Origin: DASQEH01 sp963765725
GTDB taxonomy: Bacteria; Actinomycetota; Actinomycetes; Propionibacteriales; Nocardioidaceae
Direction of reading: 5' to 3'
Assembly: GCA_963765725.1 (NCBI GenBank)
Contig: CAVXXI010000003.1
Span: 62,001 to 126,000 of the forward strand
Length of the DNA stretch: 64,000 nucleotides
Shown here in pieces: positions 43,236 through 52,371 of the stretch. The notes under the pieces were generated by a model that saw only the letters and a program-made list of their open reading frames with translations, had not been told where the DNA came from and searched no databases. Numbering within the stretch: position 1 is the first letter of the stretch; every line of letters starts with the position of its first letter. The translations under genes and the position numbers were made by a program.

Positions 43236-43865
43236 ACAGGACCGGAGCACCCGGACCCGGTCCTCAACACCGTCAACCCGTGCTCCGAGCCGAACCGCTC
43301 GGCGATCACCGTGGCCAGCCTCGTCGCGCGTCTGCCGAACTCCGCCCGGATCTTCGGATCAACCCAAACGACGCCGACTGCCTTCGATGGCCGCTGCAGC
43401 GCGGCGGAATCCCGGCCAACGGACGCCCACCGCGTTCCTCGAGGCGCCCAGGTCCGCGAGATCGCAATGATCGCCATCCCCTCCGATTGTGCAGCCGACG
43501 GATGTCCGCCCAGTCCGCCACTGTGATAACCTCCACAGGGTCTCGTAGGGGGTCCCTTTCAACCTCGGTGGGGGGTGGGTGTTCGCCCGTCGTCGACGAA
43601 AAGCGGCTGTGCCAGGGTCGGAGTCGGGCGGCTGGGCCACCGGCGCTGAGCCATTCCTTCAGGCATCGGGGATAAGGGGCTAGGGTACGGTGGTGACGGG
43701 TGACAACGCGGTCGGGCCAAAGGGCCCGGCTTGGTTCCGCCCGAAGTAGCGGGCGAAAGGGTGCGTCGGCAAGTTTGGCGAGCTCCTTACACGCGTCGGA
43801 CCCGCGGATCTCGGCTGGCTTGTCGATCTCCTGTGGCCGCCGTTTTCCGGGGTTCATGGCGGGAG
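43236..43865. other. 630-bp stretch with no recognisable gene
   Basis: Probably more mobile-element debris. Open frames run on both strands without family motifs. Higher G+C than the neighbouring island genes. Confidence 0.45.
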
Positions 43866-45011
43866 CAGAGCCGGAGCGAGGAGACCGGCTGATCGGTCTT
43901 GCATGCTATGCCGCGTTGCCGTCATACCGGCAGCCCCTTGTTGTGCTGCCGATTATGCGTAGGCGTGCCCTCGTCAGGGCCGTGCTGCGCCAGCCTCTTC
44001 TACAATCCCAGGGCAATTTCCTTGTTAGGATGGCCGCAGCCGGCTCGTCTGCACTCCGGTAGTGATCGGCAAGGAGCCGCCGTCCCGACCGCGATCAAGC
44101 AAGCCCGGATTCGACTCGTCGCGATGAGCGCTGCTGGAGCTCCTTCGCCAAGGATCGGTCGCCTGAGTCTCACCGTGGTCATCGTTCGACCGCGGCGACC
44201 GAACGGCAATCCCGTTCTCGAACTCGTCGACACGAACGGATCGGCTGTGGGCTTCGCCAAGATGGGATGATGACGCAGCCGGGCGATGGTTCGGAACGAG
44301 GCCAGGAGCCTGGGCAGGTTGCGCATGGCGGCTGGCGTACCCGGTTTTCCTAGCTTTCCTGCGGTGATGGTGGCAGAGCCGTCGAAGGACTACGGATACT
44401 GGTCACGTCCCCCCTGCCCAGTTCTGCTCGGCGTTGGCGTCATGGGGCTAGGGCGAGCCCGAGCGCGATGCGCGCCGTGGCGACCGCCTGATCTCGGTCA
44501 GGCGCGCTGACAACCGAGCCGCTTCGTCGCTTGACCATCATCCAGAGGCACCGGAAGGCATTAGATGAGATTACGGGTCCGGAGCAAGCATCTGCCACGG
44601 CTATGCTGCGGGCGCTGGCAACCCGCACCGTGAACGACGTTCCCATCGAGGTGGGTGGATGGCACGGTGACTGGACGCCGTGGAACCTAGCGAGGGTCGG
44701 TGGACAGACTTGGGCGTGGGACTGGGAACATGCCGCTGAAGACGTTCCCCTCGGTTACGACGCCCTTCATTACGCCTTCGCGCTTCAGCTGCATGTAGCC
44801 AGAATCTCGCCGGCCGAAGCTGTTGCCGTCCTCCGCGCGACGGGCACCCGCCTTGCTTGGTAGCTTCGGAGTGCCCTCATCAGCTTGCGATGCGCTTGTG
44901 ACGTCGTATCTCGTCGAGCTGTGGCTTCGCGCCCACCGCTTGCACCTAGACGGCGGCGGCGGGACCCAGCGGTTCACACAAGCCGTCGAGGTCATTCGGC
45001 ATGGTGGCTGA
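43866..45011 (+). pseudogene. aminoglycoside-phosphotransferase-like protein (several frameshifts)
   Basis: Pieces in order: YAALPSYRQPLVVLPI, then 'RPRRPNGNPVLELVDTNGSA' with VGFAKMG (the kinase lysine region), then VRNEARSLGRLRMAAGVPGF. These are followed by 'VPIEVGGWHGDWTPWNLARV' (the HGD catalytic motif) with 'WAWDWEHAAEDVPLGYDALH' (the metal-binding DWE), and finally SYLVELWLRAHRLHLDGGGG. This is the order of an APH-fold kinase often seen in actinobacterial polysaccharide clusters. Its substrate there is unknown and it need not confer drug resistance. At least three frameshifts are present. Confidence 0.7.
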
Positions 45012-45014
45012 TCC

Positions 45015-45935
45015 TCATGCTGCGTCGGGCTTCCAGCCAGACAGCGACCGCCCAACGAGCTTCTCCACCACAGTAACGTCGTCGGCGTAGCGGGCCCACA
45101 GTTTATTGCGCACCGCCATGCTTGGGTGAGGGGCACTTTGTCGATCGAATGGCGAGAGCACGAGCCGATCAAGTGCCGTGGCCGTCGCAATCCAAGCTCG
45201 TCCGGGAACTTGCGGCTTCATATATTCACGGCGGCTCAGATCGGAAGCGTACGAGAACTGAAATCGGTTTCTCGACCACAGCAGGCGCAGGCGCCTGGGG
45301 GAGTAAACACCAGTGTTGAATGGCGGGACTGTTCGGACGGTTCAAACTTTTCATCAATTGCAAGGAACCTATATAGGGCTCTGAGCTCGCGCTGGGGATA
45401 CTCACTCAAATCCTCGTGGAACAGTATGTGAAGATGCGAGCGTGGAAAGAATTCGAGGTAGCGCGACAGATGGCGACCATACATGCCAAAGTCCAGTATG
45501 TCGTCGAGCCTGGGATAAGACTGTTGTAACGACCCAGACAGAATGCTCTCGAAAGCCTGATCCACGGACAGCAGTGGCGCAAACCCAGGCCGAACGTAGT
45601 CGAAGTAGGCCGAGACTCCGCGTGCTATCGGCTAGCGAAGAACGACGACGAGTTTGAGCTCCGGGCAAACTTCTGCCAGTGGGCCCACCACGAGAGGTCG
45701 TGCCAATCATCCGGGCGTTTGATCCCTCGCCGTACACTGCCGCCGGTGTTGGCGGAAAAGGTCTCGAGCTGCTGGACCGCCGACTCACGGCAATATGGAT
45801 CCTCGAAGTGTCTGGACTCGCCGTGGGGCATTTCAACCTGCGGGTGAGCTGAGAGGCACCGATGAAAACGTTGATCCAGCCTTCTGGCCTCCGATGATAG
45901 CGAAGTCGATGAGCGCCGCGACTTGTCTGGGCCAT
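45015..45935 (-). pseudogene. sulfotransferase 5 (frameshifts and an in-frame amber codon)
   Basis: ALIDFAIIGGQKAGSTF is the PAPS loop. After a shift near 45870 it continues with 'HRCLSAHPQVEMPHGESRHF' and AVQQLETFSANTGG. ELKLVVVLR is followed by TAG at 45632-45634, where homologues have Glu or Asn (LREP/LRNP), then PIARGVSAYFDYVRPGFAPL. The protein goes on with 'YLEFFPRSHLHILFHEDLSE' and, after another shift near 45240, 'ATALDRLVLSPFDRQSAPHP' to 'ADDVTVVEKLVGRSLSGWKP', the usual sulfotransferase C-terminus. It is convergent with the APH-like gene, 3 bp apart. Confidence 0.8.
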
Positions 45936-46525
45936 CATGAGAATTTCTTCTATCGCATGCCGCGGCCGTAGGCAAGCGTTGGCCGTGGTCGAGGTGTTGT
46001 TCCTGAAGGTTGGGTATACGACTCTGGCGAGGCGTCGTTGAGACAGCGCGTGGCCTCGGGTCGTGGAGTCGCCGCGGGCGAGTCTCTTGTCGTAGCAGGT
46101 GCGGCACAGCCCGGGTCCTTGCATCCACGTGGTGGCGATTCGGTAGATATCGGTATAAGTTCTCGGACCAGAGTTGTACATCCGGACCCGGCCTTCGTTG
46201 CGTTTTGACCAGCGGGGATCGGGGCGGGGCGGGCTGCGTGGCGTTCCTCATCTCCTGTCCGAACCGGCCTCGGCTGAGGCCAGGCCACCACAGCCAGTCA
46301 CCTCAAAGCAGGGCGGGGGCTTGGGAACTGACCAGGGCAGTGACATCGCGTTCGAGGTCGCTGATGGTTGGTTGATCTGGTCGATGTCAGCGAGCATCAC
46401 GCGCCAGCCGGACATGGATCCCAGGCCTGCCAGCCAGCAGCTCGGCCAAGGTCGGCGCCTTGTGGTGTGTTTGAGCGACGTGGATTTGGGCTTCACGGTG
46501 CGGCTTGGTGCGGTGGAGATGCCAG
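45936..46525. other. 590-bp island edge without an identified gene
   Basis: A minus-strand frame (from 46181) reads TYTDIYRIATTWMQGPGLCR and continues to ~45935, but I cannot assign a family. No integrase, tRNA or terminal inverted repeat is seen here, next to the right direct repeat. Confidence 0.45.
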
Positions 46526-47197
46526 CGGAGCCTACTTCGGCGTCACGGAGACGAGATGGCCGAAGGTGACCATTCGGCTGTCTCGGTGGAACAGCTCCGA
46601 ACACGTTGCCAGTGTGATCAGGGCCCGGGTCGGGTCTGTCGAGTCCGACACGAGCATCCCCGGTGGTGCCGCCCCCTTGGGCGGGATCGGTACCGGGTTG
46701 GTGACCCAACTCTGGCTCAGCGGCACGACCAGGTCGTTGGGGTCGGTGTCGAGGCGGTACGTGTACACGGCGTCCGCGGTCTCGACGATCACCCGATCCC
46801 CCGGACGCAGCGACGCCATGTCGTCGAAGGGTCCCGCGTACACCTCCCGGTAACCCGCCAACGCGAAGTTGCCGATCTGGCCGGGCCCGGTACCCGGGAA
46901 GTGGCCGATGCCGTGGTCGAGGTCGGAATCGCGAACCCCCTCGATCACCGGCACCTCGTAGCCCGAACCGAAGCGGGGGATGCGGACGAGCGCATCGGCG
47001 GCGCCGAGGGTGACATCGGCCGCCTGCGGACCGACGACGTCGGGGACCGTGGGGTACTGCCAGCTCGCCCTCAGGTCGGCCCTGATGTCGGCTTGGCGGT
47101 GCTCGGCGACGATGTCGGTCCCGAGGTACTCCCAGGCGAGGAACCCCAGCATCCCGAGGCCGCCGAGCAGGATGGCCGCGGCGATGCACCCGGCGAG
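46526..47197. repeat. right long direct repeat bounding the polysaccharide island
   Basis: Partner of 21284-21955 in the same orientation. It covers the sortase gene from its stop codon to within its membrane anchor. The 25,242-bp spacing defines the island between the two copies. Confidence 0.92.
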
Positions 47198-47275
47198 CAG
47201 CCGTCGGCTGACGCGGACGCGCTGAGGTGACGCATCCTGAGCGGGGTCGGACAGAAGTGGGGTCGTACTGTTCAT
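46532..47275 (-). CDS. class E-like sortase with Tyr at the catalytic His position
   Basis: 247 residues, intact. A signal anchor (RRLLAGCIAAAILLGGLGML, residues ~24-43) precedes the sortase barrel: GIGHFPGTGPGQIGNFALAG, 'YREVYAGPFDDMASLRPGDR', 'YTYRLDTDPNDLVVPLSQSW', then ALITLATCSELFHRDSRMV. Cys225 (TLATC) and the following Arg are present, but the position of the usual catalytic His (AGHR) is Tyr142 (AGYR). If the family alignment is right, classical transpeptidation would be impaired. It is divergent from the aminotransferase gene and copied in part at 21290-21985. Confidence 0.88.
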   Translation of the reverse strand: MNSTTPLLSDPAQDASPQRVRVSRRLLAGCIAAAILLGGLGMLGFLAWEYLGTDIVAEHRQADIRADLRASWQYPTVPDVVGPQAADVTLGAADALVRIPRFGSGYEVPVIEGVRDSDLDHGIGHFPGTGPGQIGNFALAGYREVYAGPFDDMASLRPGDRVIVETADAVYTYRLDTDPNDLVVPLSQSWVTNPVPIPPKGAAPPGMLVSDSTDPTRALITLATCSELFHRDSRMVTFGHLVSVTPK

Positions 47276-47320
47276 CTGTCAGCCACTGTTGTCCACCCGA
47301 TTCGAGAGTCGTAGGCGACC

Positions 47321-48478
47321 ATGCACCCGTTGGCGACGCGACTGCAAGGCCTCGGCACGACGATCTTCGCGGAGATGTCGGCGCTCGCGCTGCGGACCGG
47401 TTCGATCAACCTCGGGCAGGGCTTCCCCGATGTGGACGGCCCCGCGTCGGTGCTCGAGGCGGCGGTGGAGGCGCTGCGGGGCGGTCGGAACCAGTACGCG
47501 CCCGGCATCGGCGTGCCGGAGCTCCGGGCGGCGATCGCCGAGCATCAGCAGCGCTTCTACGGTCTCGCCGTCGACCCCGATACCGAGGTCGTCGTCACCA
47601 CGGGAGCCACCGAAGCGATCGCCGCAGCCCTGCTCGGGCTCGTCGACCCCGGCGACGAGGTGATCGCGCTGGAGCCGTACTACGACTCGTATGCGGCCTG
47701 CATCGCGATGGCCGGCGGCGTGCGGGTGCCGGTAACGTTGCGGCCGCCCGGCTTCCGGCTCGACACCGATGCGTTGCGGGCAGCGGTCACCGCACGCACG
47801 AAGGTGATCCTCGTCAACAGCCCGCACAACCCGACCGGCATGGTGCTCCGCGACCAAGAGCTTCGGGCCATCGCCGATGTGGCGTGCGAGCACGACCTCG
47901 TGGTCGTCACCGACGAGGTGTACGAGCACCTCACGTACGACGATGAACGACACGTGCCTCTTGCGAGCCTCGACGGCATGCGCGAGCGAACCCTGACGAT
48001 TTCGAGCGGGGGCAAGACGTTCTCGTTCACCGGCTGGAAGGTCGGCTGGGCGAGCGGTCCGGCGGACCTCGTTCGGGCGACGCTCACCGCCAAGCAGTTC
48101 CTGACGTTCACCTCGGCCGCGCCGCTGCAGCCCGCGATCGCGGAGGCCTTGGCGCTCGGCGACGACTACTACGACGACTTCCGCTTGACGCTGCAGGGCA
48201 AACGTGACCGGCTCAGCGATGGGCTGCGAGCGCTCGGCTTCGACGTGTTCGTCCCGGCGGGGACCTATTTCGTGACGACAGACATCCGACCGCTGGGCTT
48301 CGACGACGGGGTGGATTTCTGCCTGCGGTTGCCGGAGCGGTGCGGCGTGGTCGCCATTCCGCACGAGGTGTTCTACGACGACAAGCGGGCTGGCAAGCCC
48401 CTGGTGCGGTGGGCCTTCTGCAAGCAGGACAACGTGCTCGATGCCGCGCTGGAACGGCTCCAGCGGTTGCGCTCCTGA
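47321..48478 (+). CDS. PLP-dependent class I/II aminotransferase (DapC-like)
   Basis: 385 residues, intact. It starts 'MHPLATRLQGLGTTIFAEMS', contains 'INLGQGFPDVDGPASVLEAA', 'NSPHNPTGMVLRDQELRAI' and the PLP lysine in 'ISSGGKTFSFTGWKVGWASG'. This subfamily includes N-succinyldiaminopimelate aminotransferase (DapC) and kynurenine/methionine aminotransferases, and sequence alone does not decide which. It lies 45 bp from the divergent sortase start. Confidence 0.9.
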   Translation: MHPLATRLQGLGTTIFAEMSALALRTGSINLGQGFPDVDGPASVLEAAVEALRGGRNQYAPGIGVPELRAAIAEHQQRFYGLAVDPDTEVVVTTGATEAIAAALLGLVDPGDEVIALEPYYDSYAACIAMAGGVRVPVTLRPPGFRLDTDALRAAVTARTKVILVNSPHNPTGMVLRDQELRAIADVACEHDLVVVTDEVYEHLTYDDERHVPLASLDGMRERTLTISSGGKTFSFTGWKVGWASGPADLVRATLTAKQFLTFTSAAPLQPAIAEALALGDDYYDDFRLTLQGKRDRLSDGLRALGFDVFVPAGTYFVTTDIRPLGFDDGVDFCLRLPERCGVVAIPHEVFYDDKRAGKPLVRWAFCKQDNVLDAALERLQRLRS

Positions 48479-48551
48479 GTCCTCATTCGGCCGCCCGGGC
48501 GGCAGTCACCGGCGACCGGCCGCAGTCACCGCGCGAACCCGACGCGATCGG

Positions 48552-49061
48552 CTACGGGTATCTTGGGCGCGCGGCCATGTCCGCGAACCAGCGCCGCGAC
48601 GAGGGCGGCAGGTAGACGAGCGCAGTCGAGGCAAGGACCCAGATGAGGCCGAGCCCGCCCTGTGCGCTCGAGCCGGTTGCCAGGCCGACCAGCGACGCCA
48701 GCACACAGGCGACGGCCATACCCACGAGCGTCTGTGCCGCCCACTTCGCACCCTTGTAGGCGAAGGCCGCCACGGCGATCACCAACGGGGACCACACCAG
48801 GAAGATCCACCCGACCAGGTGGAGCGACGAAGTGAAGTCCGCCCGGTCCGAAGGCGCTACGGACTTCAGCGCCGGCGAGTCCGCGGCCAAGGACACGAGT
48901 GCCGCGCCGAAGACACACCCGACGACACCACCGATCCACGCCATCACGCAGCCGGCGAACACAGTCGGCGGGCGGGCCGGGCGGATCGGCCTCTCGTCGG
49001 GAAGCGGCGGGAAGCCGTATCCCAGCACAGGCTCCGGTCCTGGAGCCGGGGGCTGTGACAT
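48552..49061 (-). CDS. small multi-pass membrane protein, unknown function
   Basis: 169 residues from ATG 49061; the longer open frame upstream crosses the 22-bp repeats and is rejected. A proline-rich cytosolic N-terminus (SQPPAPGPEPVLGYGFPPLP) precedes four hydrophobic segments, e.g. 'VFAGCVMAWIGGVVGCVFGA' and 'LVGWIFLVWSPLVIAVAAFA'. The architecture is common in actinobacteria but I cannot name a family. Confidence 0.65.
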   Translation of the reverse strand: MSQPPAPGPEPVLGYGFPPLPDERPIRPARPPTVFAGCVMAWIGGVVGCVFGAALVSLAADSPALKSVAPSDRADFTSSLHLVGWIFLVWSPLVIAVAAFAYKGAKWAAQTLVGMAVACVLASLVGLATGSSAQGGLGLIWVLASTALVYLPPSSRRWFADMAARPRYP

Positions 49062-49147
49062 ATGTACTCCGGTTCTGCGGGTTGTCGTACTCCGCACTGT
49101 ACTTCGCGCCGCTGCGCTCGCGGCGCGGCCGTTCCCGCCGCTCGAGG

Positions 49148-49272
49148 GGGACATACCGCCCGCTCCATACGACATTCCTGCCCGCTCGATACGACATTCC
49201 TGCCCGCTCGAGGCGACATTCCCGCCCGATCGAGGTGACATTCCTGCCCGCTCGCGGCGACATTTGTGCCCG
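49148..49272 (-). repeat. 22-bp tandem repeat, family 1, locus E (6 units)
   Basis: CAT cores at 49152, 49173, 49195, 49217, 49239 and 49261, in units such as CGACATTCCTGCCCGCTCGA. The block fills the gap between the two small membrane-protein genes and reaches to within two bases of the stop of the next gene. Confidence 0.95.
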
Positions 49273-49273
49273 G

Positions 49274-49717
49274 TCAGCGGGCGAACCAGTCCCGCGCCCG
49301 ACGCGACCAGAGCATCGCGACCGAGACGGCGACGTAGAGGGTCACGACCCAGCCCGTCGGTCCTGCGAAGACCGTCACCAGCACGACCAGCGCGCCGAGC
49401 ACGGTCAGCGCTATCCGCGCCGGGCGGTGCCGCCTCAGCACGAAGATCCCGAGCACCACCGACGACACGCTCACGACGCCCATCACCATGATCGCGTACT
49501 TCGCGAGGGTGCGGGCGTCGTCGACGGTGAGCCCGAGCTTGCGGGCCCGGGGGTCGGCGATCGCCTTGGCGAGGGCGTCGTGCATCTCGGAGCTGTACAG
49601 CTGCTGGGCGACGCCGATGAGCAGCACCGTCATGACCGCCCCGCCGATGATGGCCTGTGCGCCCCCGAGAGTCACCTCCCGAGGGCGCGAGACCCCGCCG
49701 GCCGGGGCTGCGGTCAC
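49274..49717 (-). CDS. small four-helix membrane protein, unknown function
   Basis: 147 residues with four hydrophobic segments: 'AQAIIGGAVMTVLLIGVAQQ', YAIMVMGVVSVSSVVLGIFV, ALTVLGALVVLVTVFAG and GWVVTLYVAVSVAMLWS. It overlaps the clpB stop by 4 bp, so it is translationally coupled to clpB. No known domain. Confidence 0.75.
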   Translation of the reverse strand: MTAAPAGGVSRPREVTLGGAQAIIGGAVMTVLLIGVAQQLYSSEMHDALAKAIADPRARKLGLTVDDARTLAKYAIMVMGVVSVSSVVLGIFVLRRHRPARIALTVLGALVVLVTVFAGPTGWVVTLYVAVSVAMLWSRRARDWFAR

Positions 49718-52305
49718 GCGGGCGTCACCGACAGACCGTCACGAGTGGCGTCGAGATCCACCTTGACAGTGTCGCCGTCCGACACCTCCCCGGCCAGCAG
49801 GGCGCGGGCGAGCGCGTCGCCGATCGAGCTCTGCACGAGCCGCCGCAGGGGACGGGCACCGTACGCAGGGTCGAAGCCGGTGAGCGCGAGCCACTCGCGG
49901 GCCGCCTCCGACACCTCGAGCCGGATCCGCCGCTGCGCCAGGCGAGCGGCGAGCTGGTCGACCTGCAGGCCGACGATGCGGCTCAGCTCGTCGGTCCCGA
50001 GCGGGTCGAACAGCACGACCTCATCGAGCCGGTTGAGGAACTCCGGCTTGAAGTTCGCCCGGACGGCCGACATCACCGCCTCGCGCTTGTGTTCGTCGCC
50101 GAGCAACGGGTCGACGAGGAACTGCGAGCCAAGGTTGCTGGTCAGTACCAGCAGCGTGTTGCGGAAGTCGACGGTTCGGCCCTGGCCGTCGGTCAGCCGG
50201 CCGTCGTCGAGCACCTGCAGCAAGATGTCGAACACCTCGGGATGTGCCTTCTCGACCTCGTCGAGCAGGACGACGGAGTACGGCCGGCGGCGGACCGCCT
50301 CGGTCAGCTGCCCGCCCTCGTCGTAGCCGACGTAGCCGGGGGGCGCACCGACCAACCGCGACACCGAGTGCTTCTCGGAGTACTCGCTCATGTCGATCCG
50401 GATGATCGCCCGCTCGTCGTCGAACAGGAAGTCCGCGAGCGCCTTCGCCAGCTCGGTCTTGCCGACACCTGTGGGCCCGAGGAACAGGAACGAGCCGGTC
50501 GGCCGGTCGGGGTCGGAGATGCCCGCCCGGGCACGGCGTACGGCGTCGGACACGGCCTTCACCGCGGTCTTCTGGCCGATCAGCCGGCGGCCGATCTCCT
50601 CCTCCATGCGCAGGAGCTTGCCGGTCTCGCCTTCGAGCAGCCGCCCGGTCGGGATCCCGGTCCAGGCCGCGACGACCTCGGCGACCTCGTCGGCGCCCAC
50701 CTCCTCGTGCACCATCAGGTCCCGGGTGTCGAGCTGCGACTCCGCGGCAGACGCCTCACCGAGCTCCTTCTCCAGCGCGGGGATGCGGCCGTACAGCAGC
50801 TCCGACGCACGAGCCAGGTCGCCGTCGCGCTGGGCGCGGTCGGCCTCCGTACGCAGCTCGTCGATCTGCTCCTTCAGCGCACCGATCCGGTTGAGCCCCT
50901 GCTTCTCGTGCTCCCACCGGCTCTCCAGCGCGCGCAGCTGCTCGGCTTTGTCGGCGAGCTCGATCCGCAGCGCCTCCAGCCGCTGTATCGAGGCCGGGTC
51001 GTCCTCGCGCTCGAGGGCGAGCTCCTCCATCTTGAGCCGGTCGACGTTGCGGCGCAGCTCGTCGATCTCGACGGGGCTGGAGTCGATCTCCATCCGCAGC
51101 CGCGACGACGCCTCGTCGACCAGGTCGATGGCCTTGTCGGGAAGCTGGCGCCCGCTGATGTACCGGTCGGACAGGGCCGCGGCGGCGACCAGGGCGGCGT
51201 CGGCGATGGACACCTTGTGGTGCGCCTCGTAGCGCTCCTTCAGTCCGCGCAGGATCGCGATCGTGTCCTCGACGCTGGGCTCGCCCACGAAGACCTGCTG
51301 GAAGCGCCGCTCGAGGGCGGGGTCCTTCTCGATGCGCTCGCGGTACTCGTCGAGCGTGGTCGCGCCGATCATCCGAAGCTCGCCTCGGGCCAGCATGGGC
51401 TTCAGCATGTTGCCGGCGTCCATCGCGGAGTCGCCGCCCGCGCCGGCGCCGACCACGGTGTGCAGCTCGTCGATGAACGTGATGACCTGCCCGCCGGACT
51501 CCTTGATCTCGGCCAGCACGGCCTTGAGCCGCTCTTCGAACTCGCCCCTGTACTTGGCCCCCGCCACCATCGCAGCGAGGTCGAGCGACAGCAGCCGCCG
51601 GCCTCGAAGGGACTCCGGCACGTCGCCCTTGACGATCCGCTGCGCGAGCCCCTCGACCACAGCGGTCTTGCCGACGCCCGGCTCGCCGATGAGGACCGGG
51701 TTGTTCTTGGTACGCCGCGACAGGACCTGTACCACCCGACGGATCTCGCTGTCGCGTCCGATGACCGGGTCGAGCTTGCCGGACTCGGCAGCGGCGGTCA
51801 GGTCGACGGCGTACTTCTCCAGCGACTGGTACGTGCCCTCCGGGTCGGGGCTGGTGACCCGAGCAGAGCCGCGGACGGCCTGGAACGCGCCCGCGAGGGC
51901 GTCGGCGGTCACTCCCGCCGCGTTCAGCAGCTCCTTGGCGGGCCCGTCGACCGAGGCCACAGCGACGAGCAGGTGCTCGGTCGACACGAACTCGTCGCCC
52001 AGCGACTCAGCCTGCTTCTCGGCGGCCTGCAGCGCGAGGATCGTGCCGCGCGCGTACGACGGCGACGTGACGGTCGATCCGGTGGCCGACGGCAGGCGGC
52101 GCAGCGCCGCGTCGACGGCGGGCGTCACACTCGCCGGGTCCACACCCACGGCGCGGACCAGCGCACCGGCAATGCCGTCGGGCTGCGCCAGCAGCGCCGA
52201 CAGTAGGTGTACGGGCTCGACGGAGGGGTTGCCGGCCGATGAGGCGAGCTCGATGGCCGCGCCGATGGCCTCCTGGCTGCGACGCGTGAACTTGTTGGCG
52301 TCCAT
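49714..52305 (-). CDS. clpB: ATP-dependent disaggregase ClpB
   Basis: 863 residues, full length. The order is N-domain (MDANKFTRRSQEAIGAAIEL), AAA1 with Walker A 'GEPGVGKTAVVEGLAQRIV' and Walker B 'VITFIDELHTVVGAGAGG', the coiled-coil M-domain (~residues 410-525), and AAA2 with Walker A 'FLFLGPTGVGKTELAKALAD' and 'NTLLVLTSNLGSQF'. It resolubilises aggregates together with DnaK/DnaJ/GrpE. It lies downstream of hspR in the dnaK gene string, so HspR control through the dnaK promoter is likely. The frame is intact, unlike its neighbours. Confidence 0.98.
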   Translation of the reverse strand: MDANKFTRRSQEAIGAAIELASSAGNPSVEPVHLLSALLAQPDGIAGALVRAVGVDPASVTPAVDAALRRLPSATGSTVTSPSYARGTILALQAAEKQAESLGDEFVSTEHLLVAVASVDGPAKELLNAAGVTADALAGAFQAVRGSARVTSPDPEGTYQSLEKYAVDLTAAAESGKLDPVIGRDSEIRRVVQVLSRRTKNNPVLIGEPGVGKTAVVEGLAQRIVKGDVPESLRGRRLLSLDLAAMVAGAKYRGEFEERLKAVLAEIKESGGQVITFIDELHTVVGAGAGGDSAMDAGNMLKPMLARGELRMIGATTLDEYRERIEKDPALERRFQQVFVGEPSVEDTIAILRGLKERYEAHHKVSIADAALVAAAALSDRYISGRQLPDKAIDLVDEASSRLRMEIDSSPVEIDELRRNVDRLKMEELALEREDDPASIQRLEALRIELADKAEQLRALESRWEHEKQGLNRIGALKEQIDELRTEADRAQRDGDLARASELLYGRIPALEKELGEASAAESQLDTRDLMVHEEVGADEVAEVVAAWTGIPTGRLLEGETGKLLRMEEEIGRRLIGQKTAVKAVSDAVRRARAGISDPDRPTGSFLFLGPTGVGKTELAKALADFLFDDERAIIRIDMSEYSEKHSVSRLVGAPPGYVGYDEGGQLTEAVRRRPYSVVLLDEVEKAHPEVFDILLQVLDDGRLTDGQGRTVDFRNTLLVLTSNLGSQFLVDPLLGDEHKREAVMSAVRANFKPEFLNRLDEVVLFDPLGTDELSRIVGLQVDQLAARLAQRRIRLEVSEAAREWLALTGFDPAYGARPLRRLVQSSIGDALARALLAGEVSDGDTVKVDLDATRDGLSVTPA

Positions 52306-52314
52306 GAGATGTCC

Positions 52315-52356
52315 TTAGCTCTGCTCTGCTGTGCTGTAGCTCTGCTCTGCTGTAGT
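52315..52356 (-). repeat. 21-bp tandem duplication in the clpB leader
   Basis: TAGCTCTGCTCTGCTGTGCT and a near copy 21 bp away, just upstream of the clpB ATG. It lies between hspR and clpB and contains no HAIR motif. Confidence 0.75.
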
Positions 52357-52371
52357 GCGAGAAAGAGGGGT

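Noticed and set aside
21984..46525. Prophage or integrative element
   Set aside because: No integrase, tRNA attachment site, capsid, portal or conjugation genes are visible; the content is polysaccharide synthesis.
21290..47275. Two functional sortases with different substrates
   Set aside because: The left copy lacks a start and is frameshifted before the Cys; it is a repeat remnant.
49062..49241. N-terminal extension of the membrane protein at 48552
   Set aside because: Encoded by repeat locus E; the conserved-looking start is the ATG at 49061.
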